64,000 nucleotides of DNA from assembly GCA_017626145.1 (NCBI GenBank), contig JAGAJK010000074.1, positions 1 to 64,000 of the forward strand, written 5' to 3'. The notes below the pieces were generated by a model. The model had not been told where the DNA came from. It worked only from the letters and a program-made list of their open reading frames with translations, and ran no database searches. Below are positions 1 through 6,330 of this stretch, one piece after another. The translations under genes were made by a program, and so were the position numbers. How positions within the stretch are numbered: the first letter of the stretch is position 1; the number at the start of each line of letters is the position of its first letter. Source of the DNA: Clostridia bacterium (GTDB lineage Bacteria > Bacillota > Clostridia > RGIG6154).

Positions 1-977
1 ACTTTTGCTGCCATATGCAAAACAGCACTTAAAGTTTCGCCCATATCGTCCGTTAAATATCTGCTGTCGGTTCTTGGATATGTGATTAGTTTCTTCTCGT
101 ATAGGGACTGAGCATAATCAAGTGTTTGTTTTGCGGTGTATCCTAAAACTTTATTTGCTTCTCTTTGCAGTGAAGTCAAGTCAAACAACTTCGGGACTGC
201 TACCGATTTACGTTCTGAGAGAACGGAATTACAGATAACCGGATAGTTTCTACAGGATGAAAGAATGTTGTTTGCTGCCGTTTCATCGTTAATTCTATCC
301 GTGGATGCAGTTGCACCACCGATATGAACATTAACTTTATAAAACTTTTCTTCTTTGAAAAAAGATATTTGGTCGTGTCTTCGAGTCAGCATCGCAAGTG
401 TCGGTGTTTGAACTCGTCCGATATTTAATGTTTTTCTATAAAGCAGAGAAAAGAGTCTTGTGGCATTGATGCCAACAATCCAATCCGCCCACATTCTGCA
501 CAGTGCAGAATAATATAAATTATCAAACTCACTTCGGGTTTTAAGATTTGCCATCCCTTCACGGATTGCAGAGTCTTCCATAGATGAAATCCAAAGTCGG
601 CTAAAGGGCTTGTCACAACCTGCTTGCATATATACAAGCCTGAAGATAAGTTCACCTTCGCGCCCGGCATCGCATCCGTTCACAATCTCGGTTACATCCT
701 TGCGATTCATAAGCCATTTAACAACCTTGAACTGTTTTTCTTTATCTTTGGAAATCTGATACTTGAAGTTAGGTGGAAGGATGGGTAAATCATCATAGTT
801 CCACTTTTTATATTTTTCATCATAAACCGATGGGTCAGAAAGTGTTATCAAATGCCCCACACACCAAGTAATGATAAATTCATTACTCTCCATATATCCG
901 TCTTTTTTGCCTTTAACACCAAGAGCTTTTGCATATGCAAAGGCCTGTGACGGTTTTTCAGAAATTATAAGTTTCAC
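1..977 (-). CDS. topB: DNA topoisomerase III, N-terminal part (runs off the window)
   Basis: Type IA topoisomerase of the TopB kind carried by conjugative elements, probably relaxing or decatenating DNA during transfer. Translation gives a TOPRIM start KLIISEKPSQA, an NGCDAGREGELIF metal-binding motif, IGRVQTPTLAML and the active-site tyrosine motif ITYPRTDSRYL. About 325 residues are visible, roughly half of the usual length, and the frame stays open to position 1. The start is GTG at 977-975, with GGAGG nine bases upstream; no ATG fits. It follows the DUF4366 gene after 66 bases that contain a hairpin. Confidence 0.93.
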   Translation of the reverse strand, partial: MKLIISEKPSQAFAYAKALGVKGKKDGYMESNEFIITWCVGHLITLSDPSVYDEKYKKWNYDDLPILPPNFKYQISKDKEKQFKVVKWLMNRKDVTEIVNGCDAGREGELIFRLVYMQAGCDKPFSRLWISSMEDSAIREGMANLKTRSEFDNLYYSALCRMWADWIVGINATRLFSLLYRKTLNIGRVQTPTLAMLTRRHDQISFFKEEKFYKVNVHIGGATASTDRINDETAANNILSSCRNYPVICNSVLSERKSVAVPKLFDLTSLQREANKVLGYTAKQTLDYAQSLYEKKLITYPRTDSRYLTDDMGETLSAVLHMAAK

Positions 978-1005
978 TTTTGTAGTCCTCCGTTCTTATA
1001 ATACA

Positions 1006-1032
1006 GATAGCACCCCATAAAGAGGTGCTATC
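1006..1032. other. Perfect 9-bp hairpin between DUF4366 gene and topB
   Basis: Arms GATAGCACC (1006-1014) and GGTGCTATC (1024-1032) pair perfectly around a nine-base loop. No T-run follows on either strand, so it is not a standard intrinsic terminator. It sits in the topB leader just upstream of the Shine-Dalgarno sequence and could be an mRNA-stabilising or processing element. Confidence 0.5.
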
Positions 1033-1043
1033 CGCAATAAAAA

Positions 1044-1652
1044 TTATTCAGTTTCTTCATCATCGGTGTCGTAAACTTCTTCAGCTTCCTTGACATCTTC
1101 ATCAAGTTCATCGTCTTCGTCACCGAAATCAAAGTCTTCAATGTCATCTGCATCCTTCAGTTTCTTCTTAGGAAGAATAACCTTGTAGTAATAGCCTCCG
1201 ATACCTGCCGCTACAGCAATCACAAGTATTACGATTAGTCCTATGTTATTACCTTCAGATTCTTTTGGTTCAACATCTTCGATAGGCTCAAGGTCTTCAT
1301 CCGGTTTTTCAACTTCAGGTTCGGGAATAGGTTCTTCAGGAACTTCGGTTTCCTCTTTTTCGATAAGTGCATTTAAGTCTGCTTCATCAACGACATTAAG
1401 AAAATATACATTTTCACTTTCTGCGCCGTGGTCGATTACAAAATAAAATACATTTCCGTCACGTGCCGTAACAGTGATGAACTGAAGATTTTCATTGTCC
1501 GTTACATCATCTAAAAGCTGTGCGTTTCCGGTAGGGGTAAGTGTACGGTTGTCCTCAAGAACAACCTCGTTACTTTGAGCAAATGCCGATGTTGAAAACG
1601 CAAAAACAAGTGCGATAATTAAACATAATTTACACAAAAATTTATTTCGCAT
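1044..1652 (-). CDS. DUF4366 (CD1107-family) mobile element membrane protein
   Basis: Envelope protein found in Tn1549-like elements, with a presumed but unproven role in the transfer apparatus. The sequence shows an N-terminal signal peptide (LCLIIALVFAFSTSAFA), a short extracytoplasmic domain, a Pro/Glu-rich stretch, one membrane helix (NIGLIVILVIAVAAGIGGYYY) and a strongly acidic C-terminal tail. The ATG at 1652 was chosen because GGAGG lies eight bases upstream; a longer frame to 1676 has no such site. It overlaps the end of the DUF4315 gene by 11 bases, suggesting translational coupling. Confidence 0.85.
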   Translation of the reverse strand: MRNKFLCKLCLIIALVFAFSTSAFAQSNEVVLEDNRTLTPTGNAQLLDDVTDNENLQFITVTARDGNVFYFVIDHGAESENVYFLNVVDEADLNALIEKEETEVPEEPIPEPEVEKPDEDLEPIEDVEPKESEGNNIGLIVILVIAVAAGIGGYYYKVILPKKKLKDADDIEDFDFGDEDDELDEDVKEAEEVYDTDDEETE

Positions 1653-1935
1653 TTTTCTTATCCTCCATCTTTTCAATCTCCTTCAGGTATTCTTCGGGGA
1701 TAGTAATGTCACCCTTTGCGTATGCCTTTAGGAAAGCAGTCAACTTCTTGTTGTCAAGATTTACGGTTTTAACCATCTTGACAATATTCATATTTTCTTC
1801 TTCCAAAAGTTGGGCTTCGAGAGCCTTGTTTTTCTTCTGAATCTCAGCCACCTGTTCTTTGGCTTTCTTTTGGATTTCCTTAATCCTTGCGTTGTTTTTT
1901 TCAATATCCTTTTTGATTTTATCAATAGTTGCCAT
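1642..1935 (-). CDS. DUF4315 family protein
   Basis: A 97-residue, lysine/glutamate-rich protein. The first 50 residues are predicted coiled coil (repeated I-K-K-D-I-E-K and A-Q-L-L-E-E-E patterns), followed by a small C-terminal segment, NLDNKKLTAFLKAYAKGD. This matches the DUF4315 family that always accompanies NlpC/P60 and DUF4366 genes in conjugative elements. The molecular role is unknown; a structural or chaperone role next to the T4SS hydrolase is an inference. It overlaps the downstream DUF4366 start and lies 32 bases after the NlpC/P60 gene. Confidence 0.85.
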   Translation of the reverse strand: MATIDKIKKDIEKNNARIKEIQKKAKEQVAEIQKKNKALEAQLLEEENMNIVKMVKTVNLDNKKLTAFLKAYAKGDITIPEEYLKEIEKMEDKKNAK

Positions 1936-1967
1936 TTTAAAAACCTCCGATTACTTTAATAAAAATT

Positions 1968-4343
1968 TTAATTGTCATTTCCAATTCTGCCGTAAGCATA
2001 GAAGTGTGAACTCCAATAACTACTGTTGACATTTGCATACTGAATTGGGTTTCCGCAATGTATCATCATACCGTTTCCAACATAAATACCAACGTGAGAT
2101 ACAGGACATCCGCTGTTGTATGTACCTGTGAAGAAAATAATATCTCCCGGTTTGGCTTCAGACGGTCTTACAGGTGAACATTGGTTAAATATACCCTGTG
2201 CCGTTGTTCTTGAAAGCGGATATACACCGGAATTTTTATAAACCCAACATACAAATCCCGAACAGTCAAAAGAAGTAGAAGGACTGCTGCCACCCCATAC
2301 ATATGGATAACCTAAATACTTTTCGGCTTCCGTTATAAGTCTTCTGAAGGTTGCATCATTGAGAGCTTCGCCCGGAATGGTGTAATCCTCATATGGACTC
2401 TGTGTAATGTTTGAGTAAATATCATCTGCAAAGAGGTAATCACGATTACCTTTACTTGCAAGATAAATGTCGTACAACTCTCGTTGGTCTGCGTTCATGC
2501 TCGTTGTAAAACCACTATTTGTAAGAGTTACATTGAGTATTTTATATGTGTAAGTATTACCTTCGCTGTCCGTCCTTTGTTCACTTGTCTGCGTTATTCT
2601 CAGATGGTATTGTTCATTAAAAAGTGAGTCAAGAGCAGATTTGATGTCATTAAACGTAAAATCATAATGTACTGCCGTAAGATATGATATAAGCTCGTAT
2701 GGGTTATGACCTATACCTGCTACATTGTAGTTATATTCATCGTATCCCGAATACTCACTTTCAATGTTGTTAATGCGATTCTGAAGATTTTGCTCAAGAC
2801 CAACATAATAATCCTCTGCCGCATAAATATCATCATCGTCAGCAAAGTATGAAGAAACCATAAGAGAGTTTGCACCTGTAGTTCCCATAATGGAACAGGA
2901 AGAAAACAAATTCATAACCAAAAACAGTAACAAACCTATAAGCAGAATTACTATAATAACACCTTTGTTTCTCCAAACAAAAGATGCTATACGAGCTGTA
3001 GTCCTTTTTGCTTCTTGAACAGCCTTTTTAGTCTTCTTGGCTCGTTGTTCGGCTTGCTTTGCCTTTTGGTATTGTTTCTTGATTTTTCGCTTCTGATATG
3101 CCTTGTTGATAGCAGACTTTTTCTTCATTTCGGGATTTTCAGCATAAAACTTTTTCACATATGCTTTAGCTTCCAACTTATTCGCTTTATGTTGCAGTTT
3201 TTCAACCTTTTGGTATGGAGAATACTTCTTGTGCATTTTGTAACTGTGTGCCGTTTGCAAAGCAAAATTTTCTACAGCATTTTCAACCTTGTGAGTAGCT
3301 TCAACTGCTGAGTTATCTTTTTCTACAGATGAAATCTTACTATGCAGTTTGTTTGATGCTTCATAACCTAAGAAAGAGATTGGTTTTTCTGCAAACTGAA
3401 GTCTGCTGCTCTCCGGTTGTCTTTTTGCTTGTTTTTCAAAAACAAGTTTAGTCTTTGGTTTTTGCTTTTCTTCATCATAAATGCGTTTCTTTTTGAGCTT
3501 TCGTTTATGAGGAAGATTGTCTTTTGCTTTTTGAACTTTTTCCTTCGCTTTGTCGGCTTTGGACTGTGCCTTTTCATACTTGTAAAATTCCTTTGATGAA
3601 CCCTTGGGACTTTCTGCTTTTTCATCACTGTCTGTTGACTTAGAGGAAGCATCAGATTTTTTTGCATTATCGTATGCAGTTTTTTTCTTGATTTTTTCCT
3701 TTTGTCCCTTTGACTCAGACTTGTCTTCAGTCTTTTCTTCGGGACTATCTGATGAAAATTCATAATCTTTTCTCACAAAAGAACCATCTTCATCAGCACT
3801 ACTAAATTCATAATTGTCATTTCGGGGAGAGTGTGAACCACTATCAATATTTGTTTTGTGTTCAGGCTCCGGTTTCACCTCGGTTTTATCATTTGTATCC
3901 GTTGGTTTATGAATCTCTGTAGGTTCTTCAACTGTAGGAATATCGGATTTTGGTACATCTGTTTTTTGATAATGTTTCCGATAGTAATGACTTTTTTGAG
4001 ATGTGGATTTCGGCTGAGAAGTCTTTGTGTCATATGGTTTGACACTCTCTGAAAACGACTCGGAATTTTCCATAAATTCCTCTTGAATTTCTTCTTGCTG
4101 CTGATTTTCACCAATAGTATATGGTGTGCCTTTTTCTTCAGGTGTAGCATCGGGAGAAGAAGTTTTATTTCCAAACTCTTCATTTTGCTGTTGGAAGGCT
4201 TGATATTTACGATTTTTTTGCGAGTGGGATGTGGGTTCAGACTTTGGATGTTCGGTATGATGGCCTAACTGTCTGTCCGTTTTCTTTTCCTTGTCAAAAG
4301 TTGCATCTTGTCTTTTTTTAGAAAATTCTTTATCCTTTGCCAA
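1968..4343 (-). CDS. Membrane-anchored NlpC/P60 peptidoglycan hydrolase (CD1108 family)
   Basis: VirB1-like cell-wall hydrolase thought to open peptidoglycan for the transfer channel. The protein has 791 residues. Positions 1-455 are a very charged, Lys/Glu/Ser-rich cytoplasmic region with coiled-coil stretches, one membrane helix lies at about 461-481 (KGVIIVILLIGLLLFLVMNLF), and an extracellular linker leads to a C-terminal NlpC/P60 domain. The catalytic set is visible as Cys694 in SFDCSGF, His750 in SHVGIYVG and a third polar residue at His762. The start is TTG at 4343-4341 with GAGGTG seven bases upstream. The low-complexity N-terminus is unusually long and could be a scaffold for other T4SS proteins (inference). 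Confidence 0.92.
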   Translation of the reverse strand: MAKDKEFSKKRQDATFDKEKKTDRQLGHHTEHPKSEPTSHSQKNRKYQAFQQQNEEFGNKTSSPDATPEEKGTPYTIGENQQQEEIQEEFMENSESFSESVKPYDTKTSQPKSTSQKSHYYRKHYQKTDVPKSDIPTVEEPTEIHKPTDTNDKTEVKPEPEHKTNIDSGSHSPRNDNYEFSSADEDGSFVRKDYEFSSDSPEEKTEDKSESKGQKEKIKKKTAYDNAKKSDASSKSTDSDEKAESPKGSSKEFYKYEKAQSKADKAKEKVQKAKDNLPHKRKLKKKRIYDEEKQKPKTKLVFEKQAKRQPESSRLQFAEKPISFLGYEASNKLHSKISSVEKDNSAVEATHKVENAVENFALQTAHSYKMHKKYSPYQKVEKLQHKANKLEAKAYVKKFYAENPEMKKKSAINKAYQKRKIKKQYQKAKQAEQRAKKTKKAVQEAKRTTARIASFVWRNKGVIIVILLIGLLLFLVMNLFSSCSIMGTTGANSLMVSSYFADDDDIYAAEDYYVGLEQNLQNRINNIESEYSGYDEYNYNVAGIGHNPYELISYLTAVHYDFTFNDIKSALDSLFNEQYHLRITQTSEQRTDSEGNTYTYKILNVTLTNSGFTTSMNADQRELYDIYLASKGNRDYLFADDIYSNITQSPYEDYTIPGEALNDATFRRLITEAEKYLGYPYVWGGSSPSTSFDCSGFVCWVYKNSGVYPLSRTTAQGIFNQCSPVRPSEAKPGDIIFFTGTYNSGCPVSHVGIYVGNGMMIHCGNPIQYANVNSSYWSSHFYAYGRIGNDN

Positions 4344-4357
4344 AGTTAATCACCTCA

Positions 4358-5116
4358 TTACTCAATCTGAGCTTCACTGCGTTTATGAGAAGGTGTATTT
4401 TTCGGCTCGGATTTTATCTGAGTTTTCAAATCCTTCAGTTTATCCCGAACCGATGTTTTTTCTTCACGTTCTTTTGCTATGTCACTTACCTTAACATACC
4501 CCGGAAGAAGGTGTCCGTGTAGAGTAAAAGGTCTTAACAGTTCATCGGGGATTGGCGGTGATATTTCTGTAAAAAGATGTGAATATGCTTTTATACGTCC
4601 TTCTATATATTTATCCATTTCATCTTTTGTCTTAAAACTTCTTTCAGCTTGAGCAATAATCGGATTTGCACCTTCGACTGGGCTATTTGTACTCAAATAC
4701 CATTTAGTTTCCCAACGTTTGGATGTAGTTCTCCAACTGCTGTATTCGTGATAAAAAATGTGCATATGATAAACCTTATTACTTATATCTTTATGCGTAT
4801 TATCTCTGTTGACCCATTGGTTTGAACTATGCTTAACTTCGGGTGTGTTTTGATATTCAATAGCTCTTTCAATCAGCCTTGTCGCCATCGCTTTAGGCTC
4901 CCATCCATAGGAAGCAGATATAACTTTTTGATATGCTTTTTCTTCGGCATCCAACGCTTTATCCAACATTGCCGATAACTCTTTAGGACTCTTTGATATA
5001 AGTTCCGTTAAATCACTTTGAACAGCATAAACGGTATGTTCGAGTTTGATTTGACTTCCTGCCGTGTGATAATCAGACTCATAAACGTCATAATTCTCAT
5101 ATTTTCTCGTGCCCAC
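4358..5116 (-). CDS. Hypothetical ICE protein, 252 aa
   Basis: I do not recognise a family. The protein is soluble-looking, with no signal peptide or membrane helix, and rich in Lys, Glu and aromatic residues. A central His-rich stretch (VYHMHIFYHEYSSW) follows an N-terminal helical region, and a basic C-terminal tail (about 210-252) resembles the tail of the element's PcfB protein (both contain a V/IR-x-KLK-x-x-x-x-QIK pattern). The start is GTG at 5116 with AGGTG six bases upstream. It lies between the methyltransferase block and the NlpC/P60 gene with gaps of 10 and 14 bases, so it is co-transcribed with the transfer genes. Confidence 0.75.
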   Translation of the reverse strand: MGTRKYENYDVYESDYHTAGSQIKLEHTVYAVQSDLTELISKSPKELSAMLDKALDAEEKAYQKVISASYGWEPKAMATRLIERAIEYQNTPEVKHSSNQWVNRDNTHKDISNKVYHMHIFYHEYSSWRTTSKRWETKWYLSTNSPVEGANPIIAQAERSFKTKDEMDKYIEGRIKAYSHLFTEISPPIPDELLRPFTLHGHLLPGYVKVSDIAKEREEKTSVRDKLKDLKTQIKSEPKNTPSHKRSEAQIE

Positions 5117-5126
5117 TCAAAACACC

Positions 5127-5309
5127 TCACTTTCCATCATCTGTGATTTCTTTTATGTTAATTTGACCTGTTATAATGTAACCGTGACTCAGTGCGAGTG
5201 CCTTAATTTCGGCAATTAGTTTTCTTCGTTCTTCACGTCTTACATTTTGTACAGCTTCAAATGCAGTCATATCCTTATATCCACTTTGGTTGTATTTTTC
5301 TTTATCCAT
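5127..5309 (-). CDS. Small hypothetical ICE protein, about 60 aa
   Basis: Begins MDKEKYNQSGYKDMTAFEAV and continues as a basic, helical protein with no membrane segment. An in-frame extension to 5411 exists, but the ATG at 5309 fits better: it overlaps the methyltransferase stop codon by eight bases and has GGTGG eight bases upstream. Function unknown. Similar small helical proteins sit after VirB4 in related elements, but I cannot name the family. Confidence 0.65.
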   Translation of the reverse strand: MDKEKYNQSGYKDMTAFEAVQNVRREERRKLIAEIKALALSHGYIITGQINIKEITDDGK

Positions 5310-6330
5310 AACATTCGCCACCGCAAAGAACACAGTTATTTGCACATGCTCCTGTTTCAATATCGGCAATATATTTGAGTAAAGGAAATACCTGTTGGGG
5401 ACATACTGCATTACCTAAGACTTTTAGACGATGGGCTCTGTCTTTGGTATGCTCGGTTACTCTTGGAATATCTTTTGGTTCTTCTTTCCATATTAAGTGA
5501 CCGTCCATCCCTTTGGGAATCCCATCAGCCATTCGACCCAATCGGGGTTGATTGCTGCTGTGTCGCTCACCGGAAGTTCCTGTTTGATTATCTGCGATGC
5601 AAGGTTGGCTCCGTCCTTCGACAAAAGCATCGTTTCCGGTTTCAGTGTTGACCGAAATCCGTCCGATGCTATTGGTGTGAGATAAAACACCGCTGCCGAG
5701 AGAGGAAGACTCCATACATTTCCATTTGGGTTTTTCTTCCGAAGAAATCCCTGTTCGGACAAATACACATTCAGACGGAGAGCATCTTTTATGTTGTTTG
5801 TGCTGTCTGATGCAAGAGGTGTTGGAAACATCATGGCCGATGATAAAAGTTCGTTCGCGCTGATGCCACGCGCCGACGCCACAAGCTGGATATACAAATG
5901 ATTGAACGTTGTAGCCTTCACGTTCCAAGTCAAAAATCGTTTTGTCGAGCCCCACATTGATGAACCCAGCAACATTTTCACCAAGCACCCAAGTGGGGTG
6001 TAATTCTCCAATAACTCTTGCCATTTCAGGCCACAAGTAGCGAACATCGGAGAAACCTTTTCTCGTTCCTGCTGCACTGAAGGGTTGACAGGGAAATCCG
6101 CCACTGATGAGGGTGACTTTTTCTTGTCCTGTTGCATTTATAAATTCCTCCTTTGTCAAGTCCCTTATGTCACGAAATCGGGGAACATTTTTCCAATGTT
6201 TCTCTAAAACTTTTATTGGATAATCAGCATTTTCGCATTGAGCAACAGTTTCAAAACCTGCTGCTTCTGCTGCCAAATCAATTCCACCAATTCCTGTAAA
6301 TAAACTAAGATGTGTAAGTCTTTTACTCAT
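5302..6330 (-). CDS. DNA (cytosine-5-)-methyltransferase
   Basis: Methylates cytosine at C5, probably protecting the element from host restriction during transfer. Motifs are in family order: motif I LSLFTGIGGIDLAAEAAGF, motif IV SGGFPCQPFS with the catalytic Cys, motif VI GENVAGF, motif VIII QRERTFIIG, and motif IX/X LKVLGNAVCPQQVFPLL. The region between VIII and IX, the target recognition domain, contains NTSCIRQ, HTNSIGRI and LGRMADGIPKGMDG as in phage and ICE relatives. The ATG at 6330 overlaps the VirB4 stop by eight bases; an upstream in-frame start at 6348 is less likely. No restriction enzyme gene lies nearby, so it looks like an orphan. A second ORF overlaps it in the +1 frame. Confidence 0.93.
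   Translation of the reverse strand: MSKRLTHLSLFTGIGGIDLAAEAAGFETVAQCENADYPIKVLEKHWKNVPRFRDIRDLTKEEFINATGQEKVTLISGGFPCQPFSAAGTRKGFSDVRYLWPEMARVIGELHPTWVLGENVAGFINVGLDKTIFDLEREGYNVQSFVYPACGVGAWHQRERTFIIGHDVSNTSCIRQHKQHKRCSPSECVFVRTGISSEEKPKWKCMESSSLGSGVLSHTNSIGRISVNTETGNDAFVEGRSQPCIADNQTGTSGERHSSNQPRLGRMADGIPKGMDGHLIWKEEPKDIPRVTEHTKDRAHRLKVLGNAVCPQQVFPLLKYIADIETGACANNCVLCGGECYG
5493..6137 (-). CDS. Overprinted ORF inside the C5-methyltransferase gene, 214 aa
   Basis: Lies wholly within the methyltransferase gene in the +1 frame. It begins at an ATG with AAAGGAGG nine bases upstream and stays open for 214 codons. Its product reads like a family I recall beside phage and ICE methylases: a middle segment SLTW-like (STKRFLTWNVKATTFNHLYIQL), MMFPTPLASDS, and a C-terminal INPDWVEWLMGFPKGWT motif. 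The methyltransferase frame over the same bases is also family-like, so both readings appear constrained. Function unknown; it may assist or modulate the methyltransferase. The alternative is that the second frame is only a conserved by-product of codon use in the target recognition domain. Confidence 0.6.
   Translation of the reverse strand: MQQDKKKSPSSVADFPVNPSVQQEREKVSPMFATCGLKWQELLENYTPLGCLVKMLLGSSMWGSTKRFLTWNVKATTFNHLYIQLVASARGISANELLSSAMMFPTPLASDSTNNIKDALRLNVYLSEQGFLRKKNPNGNVWSLPLSAAVFYLTPIASDGFRSTLKPETMLLSKDGANLASQIIKQELPVSDTAAINPDWVEWLMGFPKGWTVT

Noticed and set aside
425-670. Minus-strand ORF of 81 codons inside topB
   Set aside because: Lies in another frame of a clear topoisomerase III coding region, with no Shine-Dalgarno and no family-like sequence.
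3368-3763. Minus-strand 131-codon Lys/Gln-rich ORF inside the NlpC/P60 gene
   Set aside because: A frame shadow of A-rich lysine codons; no start signal or family motif.
5497-5685. Plus-strand ORFs antisense to the methyltransferase
   Set aside because: Short, no ribosome site, no family motif; unlike the minus-strand +1 ORF, nothing suggests selection.
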